This document shows, in pieces, positions 22,925 through 33,967 of a stretch of DNA of 64,000 bases. Source of the DNA: Sthenelais limicola (taxonomy: Eukaryota; Annelida; Polychaeta; Phyllodocida; Sigalionidae). The stretch spans positions 9,865,555 to 9,929,554 of the forward strand of contig OW804094.1 in NCBI GenBank assembly GCA_942159475.1, written 5' to 3'. How positions within the stretch are numbered: the stretch's first letter is position 1; each line of letters opens with the position of its first letter. The notes beneath the pieces were generated by a model. It was not told the DNA's origin, made no database searches, and saw only the letters and a list, made by a program, of their open reading frames with translations. The translations under genes and the position numbers were made by a program.

Positions 22925-23118
22925 TGTGATGTGTCATAGAAAAGTGAGTCACAAGTCGCAAAATTTATATTTTCAAAGTTTTATTTGTAAAATGTCTTTG
23001 TGGGAATGTGTTATGTTTGGGGTGCATAACGCTTCTTGTAAAATGAATATATTTACCAAATTCTACAGTATATTAAATATATCCATGCAGTGTGACATTA
23101 CAGGACATATTTAGCAAC
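22925..23118 (+). mobile_element. Family B MITE, 5' half
   Basis: GTGATGTGTCATAGAAAAGT start and consensus to about 23118; the right half is missing. Confidence 0.75.
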
Positions 23119-23212
23119 TTTAATGGTCATTTCTTTCATATACACATAAAGTATAGATTAGGCCATACTTCCTATCAATGCCCTGGAAAGTGCCTACCAT
23201 AAATCTACAAAT

Positions 23213-23609
23213 CTGATCCGTTTTAGGAAAATGAGTCATAAGTCGCAAAATATGGATTTGGGATTATCATCATATTTGAAAAGAGGAGATCAAGGATTCC
23301 AATGATAGTAAACACTAGGACACTTAATATGTATTTCTTTATTTTAAGTTTGATATTTTTATGTTTGAAAAGAAATGTGTGCAATGTTCCTGGATGGGTA
23401 ATTACCAGTATTTTAACTAAATATACTCCATACAAAGGCCTTCAAAACGCAGGAATATATTGAATACAATGTCCTGACATTTGGTACATAAATTCATTTG
23501 ACTAGTGCTAAACTATATCAGAAATAGAACATTTCAATCAAGAGATCTTGTGGAAAAACATCATTTTTCAATTTTGCCACTTATGACTCATTTTCCTGGA
23601 ACACATGAC
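23213..23609 (-). mobile_element. Family B MITE, complete, AAAT duplication
   Basis: AAAT at 23209-23212 and 23610-23613. Left end CTGATCCGTTTTAGG, right end GGAACACATGAC. Confidence 0.9.
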
Positions 23610-23741
23610 AAATGTGCTGATGTAGTTTAACACATTAGTAGACAAATAACCACCTGCCAATTATGGAATTCAACATGCTATATATAATATATAATCATTG
23701 GTCATGTACAGATAATGATAATAATACATTATTGGTCATGT

Positions 23742-24385
23742 AGCTATGTTTAATTAGTATGCATCAGCATTTTTGTAACGTTATGCACATACCAATACTC
23801 TGCAGGGTCGCAACTCAATACCTTTGAATTCATGGCTCTAGTTGTAGGAGCAATGCTGACCAAACCACTTTGAAGATTCCTGGGATGTTTAAGGCAAAGT
23901 AGTTGAGATTTTTGTACCGGCAAATTGATACAGCCAGAAGATGTTGGCGTCTGAATTATACATTGTCATGTACTAATAATAACTCCTAATATAAGCCTAT
24001 AATAACTCCTAGAGGTAGGTCCTATATCGTTCAGAGGAAGTGTTTTATTTGGAGTCCAGAGTGTCCATAGACTTAGCATAGGCTTGTCATATGCGAGCAA
24101 GCGGGAAGAAATATGTTTCATTCCTCCCTAGGGAAGAAACAGATGCCCCAGTTTATCCTTCTGCGTTTTCACTGGTTAATGTGAAAGTAGGCCAGCTTTG
24201 CCATAGTTACACATCATGCCATGACGCTACATCTTCTGCTAAGCATTGAAACTGCGGCCATCATAAATTCAAGCGTCAATGGAACCATGCCACGCCCTCG
24301 CTGTGTTTCATTCGCAGGAAATAATCATTATTAAAAGCAATCTAGGATATTTAAAATCATTTGGAAGAGGTCAAATAAATCTCAA
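23742..24385. other. Duplicated segment start, then unassigned sequence
   Basis: The first 62 bases are the B-free partner of 22858-22920. The remainder shows no gene or repeat family. Confidence 0.4.
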
Positions 24386-24531
24386 ACTAACCTCAGTTCT
24401 GTCTGTGTGATCATTCTTCACCTCATTTCCGGCATAGGAATCCCAAGGTACTATGCTACGTTATGCACCTTGGGATTCCTCCTGCCCTCAACTCGGTGAA
24501 GAAGGATCATACAGACAGAACTGCAGTTAGT
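24386..24531. repeat. 146-bp near-perfect palindrome
   Basis: ACTAACCTCAGTTCTGTCTG pairs with the complement at the right end. Inner arms GGAATCCCAAGGT and ACCTTGGGATTCC enclose a 17-base loop. A few bulges around 24420-24430. Could be a foldback MITE or encode a long hairpin RNA. Confidence 0.85.
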
Positions 24532-24568
24532 TGTACCTCCACAATACAGGTGTATTTCAACTATATAT

Positions 24569-24976
24569 GTGATGTGTTTCAGGAAAATGAGTCATAAGTC
24601 GCAAAATTGATATTTTTCAAAGCGTTTCTTTCACAAGATCACATTATTGGAATCTTCTGATTTTTGGAGAGTGTGTCACTTGTAGTTATGTCAATCGATG
24701 TATCAAATTCCAGGACAATCTATGTAGTATATCCCTTAGTTTTAAAGGTCCCCATATGGACTAAATTTAGTTATTTTACTGTTTAATGAGCCCCAGAAAT
24801 ATTGGAAACTTTTTTATTCAAAAAGGAAAATATCAAACTTAAAATCTAGAAATACTTATTATTTTATTAGACTGTTTACTATCATTGGAATCGGCTTGAT
24901 CTCGTCGTTTCAAATATAATGATATCTCAAAATCTATATTTTGCGACTTATGACTCATTTTCCTGAAACACATCTC
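24569..24976 (+). mobile_element. Family B MITE, complete, ATAT duplication
   Basis: ATAT at 24565-24568 and 24977-24980. Confidence 0.93.
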
Positions 24977-24980
24977 ATAT

Positions 24981-25267
24981 ATTATTTGCTTTCATAACCT
25001 CTAAGTTCTATATGAATTTTGATTTAAGAATCACATCCAGTCGTACAGTCTTTACTTAATTCAGGATACAAAGAAAACCACTCTTTTGAGAGAGCGTGAC
25101 ACATACTTTCCCTGAATTAAGAAATTTTAACAAATAAAAAGTCTTGCCATCTAAATTCAAATAAATATATGTCATGGTTCGGGATAGGAGGTTGGAACTC
25201 CCTTAGCACATTCCTTTATAAGAGTCGCTACTAAATTTCCCTTTTATTATCAGTAGTATAGGGCTGG
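24981..25267. other. Unassigned stretch
   Basis: Nothing recognised. Confidence 0.35.
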
Positions 25268-25271
25268 CAAT

Positions 25272-25506
25272 GGGTCAGATTTTCAGAAAATGTACAATTG
25301 GCAGCTCTACACATTTAGTAAATTTTGTTAAATTAGGCTGAGAAATGATGAATACCGGGTATATCTGAATGTATTTAATGTCGCGTTGATTCATAGTATC
25401 TGTTTTGTTATGTTAAACTGCATTCTGAAGCTCATTTCTGTCTTAAATGTGGGTTATTTGATAGAATTAGTGAAGGCGAATTGTACATTTTCTGAAAATC
25501 AGACCC
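25272..25506 (+). mobile_element. Family A MITE, complete, CAAT duplication
   Basis: CAAT at 25268-25271 and 25507-25510. Confidence 0.93.
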
Positions 25507-25700
25507 CAATGCCTTAATGAGGCTGGAGGTAGAGTGTGGAGTTATTAGCTGAGGTAAATATGGACGGTCCTGATTACACTCCCCCCACCCTTTCACATCA
25601 GTCTTTCCCCGCTATAATGGCACGTAGACCCATCCCTGGGGGAACCTGCATTAACAACTCGCCAGCACATAAACAAACCTCTATAAGATGCTGGTAATAT

Positions 25701-25800
25701 GGGATGTGTTCCAGGAAAATGAGTCACAAGTAGCAAAATGGATATTTTTCAAAGTGATATATTCACAGAATGTCGTTGTAGGAATGTTTTCATTTCTAGT
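25701..25800 (+). mobile_element. Family B MITE, 5' fragment
   Basis: GGGATGTGTTCCAGGAAAAT followed by about 80 bases of consensus; the rest is absent. Confidence 0.75.
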
Positions 25801-26035
25801 TTGTTCGTGAATTCATGGCGTTTTCTAGACTAATTTTATAGTTTTTGTTTTTTGCTGATCTACAGTGGCAATTTGGATCAAATGGGATTAATAGTGAAAT
25901 TAGTTGGCTACTTCAAATACCTATCTAGCCAATGGTATCCTTACCTATTTTCGATTCCAAAAGGATTCCCAACGTTTTAGAAGATAATAGAGAGTCAGTC
26001 TGAAAAAAGATTTTGACGGGTTCTCTAAATACTTA

Positions 26036-26110
26036 TTTTCAATTCAATTCAATTCAACTGATTCTTTATTTCCAAAGATCTTACATGGACATAAGGTTAT
26101 GAGCTTAATT
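26036..26110 (-). mobile_element. LINE-like 3' end with (TTGAA)n tail
   Basis: Plus strand reads CAATTCAATTCAATTCAACT then TTCTTTATTTCC, i.e. on the minus strand AATAAA followed by a (TTGAA)n tail. A similar junction occurs at 45403-45432. Further 5' sequence may extend to about 26800, interrupted by the family A copy. Confidence 0.6.
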
Positions 26111-26284
26111 ATCCGGGGATCTCTTCCAGCCAATGCCTTCTTCTTAACCTTAGATTAGTTGTTTGTTTCCTAAAATTACATCATGAAGTACTTTTCAATG
26201 CAAAATATCATAAGATAAAAGGAGATTATAACACTTTATCTATCTTAATGTGTGTCCTTCCGGCTAAGATGGACACAGAGTATT

Positions 26285-26519
26285 GGGTCAGATCGTCAGA
26301 AAATGTACAATTGGCAGCTCTACACGTACAGTAAATTCTGCTAAATTAGGCTGAGAAATGATGAATACTGAGTATATCTGAGTATATTTTGCTTTCTGTT
26401 AGTTTAATATACCTGTTCTGCTATGTTAAACTGTATTTTGAACCTTATTTTTGTCTTATATCTGTGTTATTTGAGAAGATTGGTGAAGTCGAATTGTACG
26501 TTTTCTGAAGATCTGATCC
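26285..26519 (+). mobile_element. Family A MITE, complete, TATT duplication
   Basis: TATT at 26281-26284 and 26520-26523. Confidence 0.93.
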
Positions 26520-26947
26520 TATTACTTCTATATAAACAAATACAATCGCTTCTTAGCTGAGATCTAGTTGAGATCTAAGTTTACAAGTTATTAAGATGAC
26601 CTAGCGAATAAAAAAGTATAGAATAATAAAATAAAACAGAAGAATACAATAAATCAATCAATAAACAAGTTGCAGCAGCAGATGTACAACAACAGCAAGA
26701 ACACAAAATAAGATACAGGGACAGTAATCATAATAAACAATCATAAACAATCATGAACAGGCATACCAAATTTTCATCAGCTTAATGTGCAGATGATGAC
26801 ATTTTAGACGACGATGAACAGGTGAAACTACCTTAACATTCTATCTGGGTGACCTTTGGATGGGTCTGGAATGAATAGACCACTAAATAGACAATTTCAT
26901 TTTTACTGAAAGTAGCTGAAAATGCAGCTTTAATAGCGTTTATATGT

Positions 26948-27181
26948 GGGTCAGATTTTCAGAAAATGTACAATTGGCAGCTCTACACATTTAGGAACCT
27001 TTGCTAAATTAGAAGAAAAATGAAGAATACCAGGAATATCTGAGTGTATTTAGTGTCGCGTTGATTCATAGTATCAGTTCTGTTATGTTAAACTGCATTT
27101 TGAAGCTCATTTTTGTCTTAAATGTTGGCTATTTGAGAGGATTGGTGAAGGCTAATTGTACATTTTCTGAAAATCTGACCC
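26948..27181 (+). mobile_element. Family A MITE, complete
   Basis: ATATGT on both sides (26942-26947 and 27182-27187); the shared stretch is longer than the usual four bases. Confidence 0.9.
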
Positions 27182-27198
27182 ATATGTATGCTCTCGTA

Positions 27199-27272
27199 AG
27201 CCAGTCTCATTGGTCAAGTGGTTAGGGTGTTGGACTTTCAAACTGGACATTGGGAGGTTGAGTCCCAGAGCA
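27199..27272 (+). tRNA. tRNA-like sequence (pseudogene or SINE head)
   Basis: A-box-like TGGTCAAGTGGTTAGG and B-box-like GGTTGAGTCCC at tRNA spacing. The anticodon stem does not pair, so a working tRNA is unlikely. Confidence 0.35.
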
Positions 27273-27449
27273 GACAGCTTTTTTATTTTATTTCTAATTT
27301 GACAAATATCTTCACATCAGGGATTCTGTTTTCTTTTTAACTCACACATTTAGTTGCTGACGTCATTCCCTTTCGATTGGAGAAAGAATTAAAAAGGCTA
27401 ATATCGAAATAAGTGAGAAAAGTGAGTTAAATGGGGTTCTGGGATATAT

Positions 27450-27749
27450 GGGATGTGTTTCAGGAAAATGAGTCATAAGTCGCATATTTGATATTTTTCA
27501 AAGGGTTTTTTTCACAAGATCTCATTATTGAAATGTTCTAATTTTTGGAGGGTTTATCACTTACAGCAATATCAATTGATGCATTAAATTTCAGGACAAT
27601 CTATGTAATATATCCTATCGTTTTAAAGGTCCTCATATGGACTACATTTAGTTACTTTACTGTTTATTGACCCCCACATTTTTCAAATATAATGCTATCT
27701 CAAAATCTATTTTTTGCGACTTATGACTCATTTTCCTGAAACACCTCAC
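27450..27749 (+). mobile_element. Family B MITE, 110-bp internal deletion, ATAT duplication
   Basis: ATAT at 27446-27449 and 27750-27753. The consensus jumps at TTGACCCCCAC|ATTTTTCAAATA. Confidence 0.92.
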
Positions 27750-27837
27750 ATATAGTTTCTCTGGACCATACTGTTGGGTGGCAGTACTAAGCTTGTCTTT
27801 ATTTTCAGCGAAAATTGTTTTCACACAGGGCCACGAC

Positions 27838-28165
27838 TTTTTTTTTTAATAAATTTTATTGGAATCATTTTCACAAGTGATAATTTCATAGGAATCCAAG
27901 CAAAATAGTGTCGAAACATCTAGGATAATAAATTTTGTCAGTTTTTTAACAAGTCAATCGATACATTTACAAAATTTCTAATGTCAATTATTACATACAT
28001 ACATATGAGATAATATAGAACAGTGACATCAATATATTTTTTTGGATTTTTTTCCTCAACAAGAATGATAATATACTACTCGACAGGTAAAAAAACACGT
28101 CATACATAAGGCATTATATACTCATTGAGGTTATCCAGTATGACATTCTTGTAACTAGTTGTCAG
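27838..28165 (-). mobile_element. Possible LINE 3' end with poly(A)
   Basis: Plus strand starts with an 11-base T run, then AATAAATTTTATTGG; on the minus strand this gives CCAATAAAATTTATT plus poly(A). No coding sequence is recognised. Confidence 0.4.
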
Positions 28166-28170
28166 TAATT

Positions 28171-28407
28171 GGGTCAGATTTTCAGAAAATGCACAACCTA
28201 TACAGTTCTACACATTTTTCAATTTCTGCTAAATTATAGCAAAAAATGATAAATACTGAGTATATCTGAGTGTATTCTGTATAGTATTCATTCAATTAAT
28301 CTGTCTGGTTATGTTGAACTGTATTTTGAACCTGATTTTTGTCTTAAATTTGCGTTATTTGAAGGGATTGGTGAAGGCCAATTGTACATTTTCTGAAGAC
28401 TTGACCC
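28171..28407 (+). mobile_element. Family A MITE, complete, AATT duplication
   Basis: AATT at 28167-28170 and 28408-28411. Confidence 0.93.
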
Positions 28408-28477
28408 AATTATAGTATAGTTACGGGTGGCGGGTGGCTACCTCCTTCACAGAACTATCCCAGATAATGGGGCATAT

Positions 28478-28711
28478 GGGTCAGATCGTCAGAAAATGTA
28501 CAATTCGCCTTCACCAATCCTCTCAAATAACCCACATTTAAGACAAAGATGAGCTTCAAAATGCAGTTTAACATAACAAAACTGAATTTTAAATCAATGC
28601 GATACCAAATATAGTCAGATATACCCGGTATTCTTCATTGTTTAGCCTAATTTAGGAGAATTTACTAAATGTGTAGAGTTGCCAATTGTACATTTTCTGA
28701 AAATCTGGCCC
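28478..28711 (-). mobile_element. Family A MITE, complete
   Basis: Left GGGTCAGATCGTCAGAAAAT, right TTTTCTGAAAATCTGGCCC; flanks ATAT and ATAA. Confidence 0.9.
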
Positions 28712-28936
28712 ATAACCTTTAGATGCCATTTTACAAGTATGCAGATTTCTAACGAATGGTGGGAGGCTATAATTAGGTTCATGCACTGGTAACGTTAAAA
28801 CAGACTTACTGGCCGTATCATTAAACGTTACGAGATACTTAATTCCTTTATAGCATTTGCACAGGATGAGTAATGGCCAATTGTCGTCTGCCCATTTTTA
28901 TAGTCTTTAGCTGGAAGCTGAGATAAAGCGGATGAT

Positions 28937-29171
28937 GGGTCAGATTTTCAGAAAATGTACAATTGGCAGCTGTACACATTTAGCAAATTCTCCAAAATTA
29001 GACTGCAATTTGGTCAATACTAGGTAAATTCGAGTATATGTGGCATTGCATTGATTCTAACAATATGTTTGGTTAGGTTGAACTGTATTTTGAACTTTAT
29101 TTTCGTCTGAAATTTGAGTTATTTGAGAAAATTGGTGAAGTTGAATTGTACAATTTCTGAAAATCTGACCC
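28937..29171 (+). mobile_element. Family A MITE, complete
   Basis: Both termini intact; flanks TGAT and TTAT, not an exact duplication. Starts a run with the next copy 34 bases away. Confidence 0.9.
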
Positions 29172-29205
29172 TTATCAATCAGTTGAGACAGACGGAGATG
29201 TCACA

Positions 29206-29431
29206 GGGTCAAGTCGCCAGAAAATGTACAATTCGCCTTCACCAATCCTTTCCAATAACCCACATTTAATAAGAAAATAAGGTTCAGAATACAGTTCAAC
29301 ATAACCATACATGTTTATTGAATGAATACAATACAGAATATACACAGATATACCTAGTATTTATCGCTTTTCACTCTAATTTAGCAGAATTTGATAGATG
29401 TGCAGAACTGCATTTTCTGAAAATCTGACCC
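29206..29431 (-). mobile_element. Family A MITE, CACA duplication
   Basis: CACA at 29202-29205 and 29432-29435. A short deletion near the right end removes part of the subterminal TGCCAATTGTA. Confidence 0.92.
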
Positions 29432-29620
29432 CACAGTGCCTGGTCTCCTCGATAAGCTTTAGTGGCTTTGGAACAATGAAGGGATAAGGCCTTAAGCTGA
29501 GCTTGGCTATAATATTAAAAAATAAAATGGATGGATGGATTGTCTGTTGTCTTTAACTAGAGGATACGGTTCATGTTCTATCAATCATTCTGGTAATTAG
29601 TAATAAAGGGCTGACAAAAT

Positions 29621-30011
29621 GTGATGTGTTTCAGGAAAATGAGTCATAAGTCGCAAAATTGATATTTTTCAAAGTGTTTTTTTCACAAGATCATATTATT
29701 GGAATGTTCTAATTTTTGGAGGGTTTATCACTTATAGCTATATCAATCGATGTATGAAATTTAAGAACCATCTATGTAATATATCTTTCGTTTTGAAGGT
29801 CCTCATATGGACTACATTTAGTTACTTTACTCTTTACTTTACTCTTTACTTGTCTAAAACGAAAATATCAAAATTAAAATCTAGAAATATTTATTAGATT
29901 ATTAGACTGTTTACTATCATTGGAATCGGCTTGATCTCATCTTTTCAAATATGGTGATATCTCAAAATCCATTTTTAGCGACTTATGACTCATTTTCCTG
30001 AAACACATCTC
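29621..30011 (+). mobile_element. Family B MITE, complete, AAAT duplication
   Basis: AAAT at 29617-29620 and 30012-30015. A short ACTTTACTCTTT slippage replaces part of the interior. Confidence 0.93.
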
Positions 30012-30043
30012 AAATGTCTTCACCGATGAAGTTGTATCTATTT

Positions 30044-30362
30044 ATGATGTGTTATAGAATAATGGGTCACGAAATTGATAATTTTCCGCAAGATATCTTT
30101 CTGGGAATGTTTTCATCTTTGGGGTGCTTAACGCTGTTTGTAGCATGAATACATCTCCTAAACGTTAAGACTGTGCATCAAATATATTCATAAATTTCGA
30201 AGCTCATTCTATAGAGTATATTTAGCTACTTTTGGTTTCAAAATAGAAATATCAAACTTAAAATATAGAAATAAGAAATATGTTGTTTACCATCATTGGA
30301 ATCTGCTTGATCTCATCTTTTTAACAATATGATGGTATCTCAAATCCATTGTTTGTGACTAC
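30044..30362 (+). mobile_element. Family B MITE, old degraded copy
   Basis: Begins ATGATGTGTTATAGAATAAT, with GGGTCACGAAATTG in place of the usual TIR interior; ends near TTGTTTGTGACTACGAG with the right terminus lost. Confidence 0.65.
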
Positions 30363-30364
30363 GA

Positions 30365-30760
30365 GGGAATTACCTATATTTAATTACTGCCTTAAACAGG
30401 GGCTACAACCACCTAATGCAGAGACTAAAAGGGTTAATAACCTCCATTGCGGGGCTGCTGGTACAACAAACAGTGCACCAGCAGCCTCTCAATCTCTCTC
30501 ATTAATCCTAGAATAAGCACTTCCGGTTTTCCAGCGCAGCGGAAACCGTTTTTGAGACACCAACTACCGTTTCCTCTCAGGAGAGTGTCTGCTGAGACAA
30601 CTGCTTTCACTCCACCAAGCACTGTGTCACAAACAATCTTGAGCAACATAATATGGAATAACATTCAACTGAAATTACCTCAATTATCGCTCATGGCTAT
30701 AAGTTCTCCCAAGGAGTGAGAGGATGGATGATATCAAACTGCACGTTAGACCTTTAACAT
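30365..30760. other. Unassigned, slightly GC-richer block
   Basis: Opposing frames of 76 and 90 codons overlap almost completely; neither shows a domain. Could be an unrecognised exon, but nothing decides it. Confidence 0.25.
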
Positions 30761-30811
30761 GTCAACATCGGAAATCCTACCCAGAATTTCCTACTTTTTC
30801 TGTCATCTTTT

Positions 30812-30843
30812 TCTGCCCCCCCCCCCCCCCCCCCCCCCGCCCC
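30812..30843. repeat. Poly(C) run
   Basis: About 26 C residues at 30817-30842, then GCCCCACC. Such runs are prone to sequencing length error. Confidence 0.9.
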
Positions 30844-31015
30844 ACCAAACGCTTATTCTTGTTTGTCTAATTTCTGCCAATTCCCACCTTATTCTTGTGA
30901 AAGTATGTAGAATAGCAGCAACATCGATGATTTCAGGTCTTAAGATTAAAGCTATTACGCCAGAGTACATCTCACCAAATGTACTCATGTTATGACTTAT
31001 AGGACTTTGACTTTG

Positions 31016-31112
31016 ATTTAGATTTAGAAAATATTTTATTCAGGATATTAAACATTTTCATACGTGTGTACAAATATTCTCAGGACAGCCTGAATTACGA
31101 AAAAATGTTTTA
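31016..31112 (-). mobile_element. LINE-like 3' end (shared with 52.6 and 62.9 kb)
   Basis: Inverse of the conserved CAGGCTGTCCTGA…GAATAAAATATTTTCTAAAT 3' end, reading into TCTAAATC. Only about 95 bp survive, as in a strongly 5'-truncated insertion. Confidence 0.8.
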
Positions 31113-31195
31113 CAAGAGAGTAAAAGTACAAATGTAGGTAATATATAGTATCCAATATGTACTATGCATTTATCAATATTCTGGTGCTGTTATAA

Positions 31196-31975
31196 GTGTG
31201 TACACGAGTTACTCATGTTATGACTTATAGGACTGGATTTACCAATATTCTGCTCCTGTTATGTTTGTACAAGAGTTACTCATGTTATGACTTATAGGAC
31301 TGGATTCATCAATATTCTGCTGCTGTTATATGTTTATACAAGAGTTACTCATATTATGACTTATAGGACTGAATTCATCAATATTCTGCTGCTGTTATAT
31401 GTTTATACAAGAGTTACTCATATTATGTATGACTTATTGGACTGGATTTATCAATATTCTGCTGCTGTTATATGTTTATACAAGAGTTACTCATATTATG
31501 ACTTATAGGACTGGATGTATCAATATTCTGCTGCTGTTATATGTTTATACAAGAGTTACTCATATTATGTATGACTTATAGGACTGGATTTATCAATATT
31601 CTGCTGCTGTTATATGTTTATACAAGAGTTACTCATATTATGACTTATAGGACTGGATGTATCAATATTCTGCTGCTGTTATATGTTTATACAAGAGTTA
31701 CTCATATTATGTATGACTTATAGGACTGGATTTATCAACATTCTGCTCCTGTTATATGTTTATACAAGTGTTACTCATATTATGACTTATATGACTGGAT
31801 TTATCAATATTCTGTGCTGTTATATGTTGATACAAGAGTTACTTATATTATGACTTATTGGACTGGATTCATCAACATTCTGCTGCTGTTATATGTCTAT
31901 ACAAGAGTTACTCATATTGTGATTTATAGGACTGCATTCATCAATATTCTGCTGCTGTTATATATGTTTACACAT
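31196..31975. repeat. Minisatellite, about 11 units of 67-74 bp
   Basis: Unit: TTACTCATATTATGACTTAT, AGGACTGGATTTATCAATAT, TCTGCTGCTGTTATATG, TTTATACAAGAG. Some units carry an extra ATGT, which gives a higher-order alternation in the middle. Plus frames of 60-73 codons repeat an ILLLLYVYTRVTHIM-type peptide; the frame shifts between units, so these are not genes. Confidence 0.93.
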
Positions 31976-33017
31976 GAATTTGGCATGGAATCAGCCAAGC
32001 AAAAATGGCTGTAGAAAGATCTCAAACATTTTCTAATTAACATGTAATGCAGCTTTCTTCTTGATGAAATTCATCCACACTAATGAATTGCCATGTAAGT
32101 CAAATTATTATACATGCATTCACTACCGAGGCCCCGATGGCATTTCATTACTTGTAACGCGGTAATAGTACATTACTGGCTCGTTGTCATGGCAATGCAA
32201 GTTTGGTGGCGCAAGGTTGCCGATGCCAGTTTGCCTGAGCGAGTGCTTACTTCCTCGATTGTTTCACCTGTATCTAGTTATATTCCTCTTGTACGAAAAC
32301 CAGATACAGTAAATTATATTATTATCTTTTTAATTAAGCACGTTTTACATACAAATTTAGTCATGTATAATAATCAACTTATAGGACTCAGTTTCCGCAT
32401 GGACACGTAAGTAAAGACCTCGATCTACGATCTTGTTCTTTACTTACGCGCTGTGCATCAACTCATCCAATAAGTGCTAAGTGTTAAAAGGCTGTTTACC
32501 TTCTGTATACTTTCGGTATGGCTTACTTAGATCTCAAGTGAGATTACCTGGGTATTTTGTCCCCAAAATATTTTTTTCAAGGAAGTGATTTCGGGGATTT
32601 CAATGGGAAAATCAGACATGCTTCGACCCACTTACGGTGGTCGAACTACGGCAGCTGGCCTTTACGACACTGTGAGATGATGCAATGTCCAATAGCTGAA
32701 TATTCCCACGCTCTCAGTCCGCTGTGTTTCTCTCTCTTGGCTGGATGGGGGAGGGACACTTTTAAAGGTGGGAGTGAAAAAGTATAGAAGGGATGGAGGA
32801 ATCGAATATAAACTACATGCTGAGAATTACTACCCGTCTTAGACGGGGGACATCTAATAAATTTATTAAAATGGAAATCATAAAATTTGCATATATTTCC
32901 CGTATCACGGGGGTTACGGCCGATGAAAATGAGAGATTAAGCAAGAATATTTTCACTAATTAAATATTATATATATTTGAATAATATATTGAATATTGGT
33001 ATCTTATCGATCGATAT
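31976..33017. other. Unassigned stretch with one short palindrome
   Basis: 32406-32448 holds CGTAAGTAAAGAC and its inverse around a 16-base loop. A 98-codon plus frame at 32114-32410 lacks motifs and is not called. Confidence 0.4.
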
Positions 33018-33253
33018 GGGTCAGATTTTCAGAAAATGTACAATTGGCAGCTGTACACATTTAGTAAATTCTGCTAAATCAGGCTGCAATTTGGCCAATA
33101 CTAGGTAAATTCGAGTATATTCAGCATTGCATTGATTATAGCAACCGGTTCTGGTTAGGTATAACTGTAATTTGAACGTTATTTTCATCTGAGATTTGGG
33201 TCATTTGAGAAGATTGGCGAAGGGGAATTGTGCATTTTCTAAAAATCTGACCC
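33018..33253 (+). mobile_element. Family A MITE, complete
   Basis: Left GGGTCAGATTTTCAGAAAAT, right TTTTCTAAAAATCTGACCC; flanks ATAT and ATGT. Confidence 0.9.
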
Positions 33254-33565
33254 ATGTAACAGATTGAACGGTTCTTTGACATGCGTCCTTCTAACTCGAT
33301 AATGGGCGTGGCTTAATAATTATAGAATTGGCGTGGCTTAATTATAACAACAAATGAAACTCGTTATTTACAAATTCAAACTTTATTTACAATTGTTTAA
33401 GTTTTAAAGCTTCCACTTTGTTACAAGCAAATATATATATATATATATTTATGTCTATGTACATGTTTTCGTGAACACCACTCATATCTCTTCAATTCAG
33501 TATCAGATTTCTCTATACTACCCATAAGAACCAACACAACACTTGTCACAATTTTCTACACAAAT

Positions 33566-33963
33566 GTGATGTGTTTCAGGAAAATGAGTCATAAGTCGCA
33601 AAATAGATATTTTTCAAAGTGATTTATTTACAAGATATCTTTGTTGGAATATTCTAGTTTTTGGGGTGCATAATGCTGCTAGTGATAATAATACATGTAC
33701 GAAATTTCAAGGCAATGTATTAAATGTATCTATGCATTTCTAAGGTCATCCTATAGAGTATATTTAGGTACTTTATTAGTAATTATCTACCCAAAGATAT
33801 CAATAATTTTTTTTCAAAAATAAAGATATCAAACTTATAAAATAGAAACACTACGTAGATGTTTACTACCATTAGAATCGGCTTGAGCTCATCTATTCAA
33901 ATATAATGATATCTCAAAATCCATCTTTTGAGACTTATGACTGATTTTCCTGAAACACATCAC
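33566..33963 (+). mobile_element. Family B MITE, complete, AAAT duplication
   Basis: AAAT at 33562-33565 and 33964-33967. The second TIR has TATGACTGATTTTCC, so the AP-1-like core is mutated at that end. Confidence 0.92.
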
Positions 33964-33967
33964 AAAT

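Noticed and set aside
27199..27272. Functional tRNA with UCA anticodon (selenocysteine-like)
   Set aside because: The loop can be read as TCA, but the anticodon stem does not pair and the B box is imperfect.
30434..30719. Possible exon in a GC-richer block
   Set aside because: Fully overlapping frames on both strands, no domain and no convincing splice signals.
30812..30843. Poly(C) run as a G-quadruplex element
   Set aside because: A single homopolymer is as likely slippage or sequencing error; nothing nearby supports a function.
31196..31975. CRISPR-like array
   Set aside because: Repeats are contiguous with no unique spacers and the genome is eukaryotic; it is a minisatellite.
31287..32014. 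Plus-strand frames with repeated ILLLLYVYTRVTHIM-type peptide
   Set aside because: The reading frame changes from unit to unit of the tandem repeat; not a membrane protein gene.
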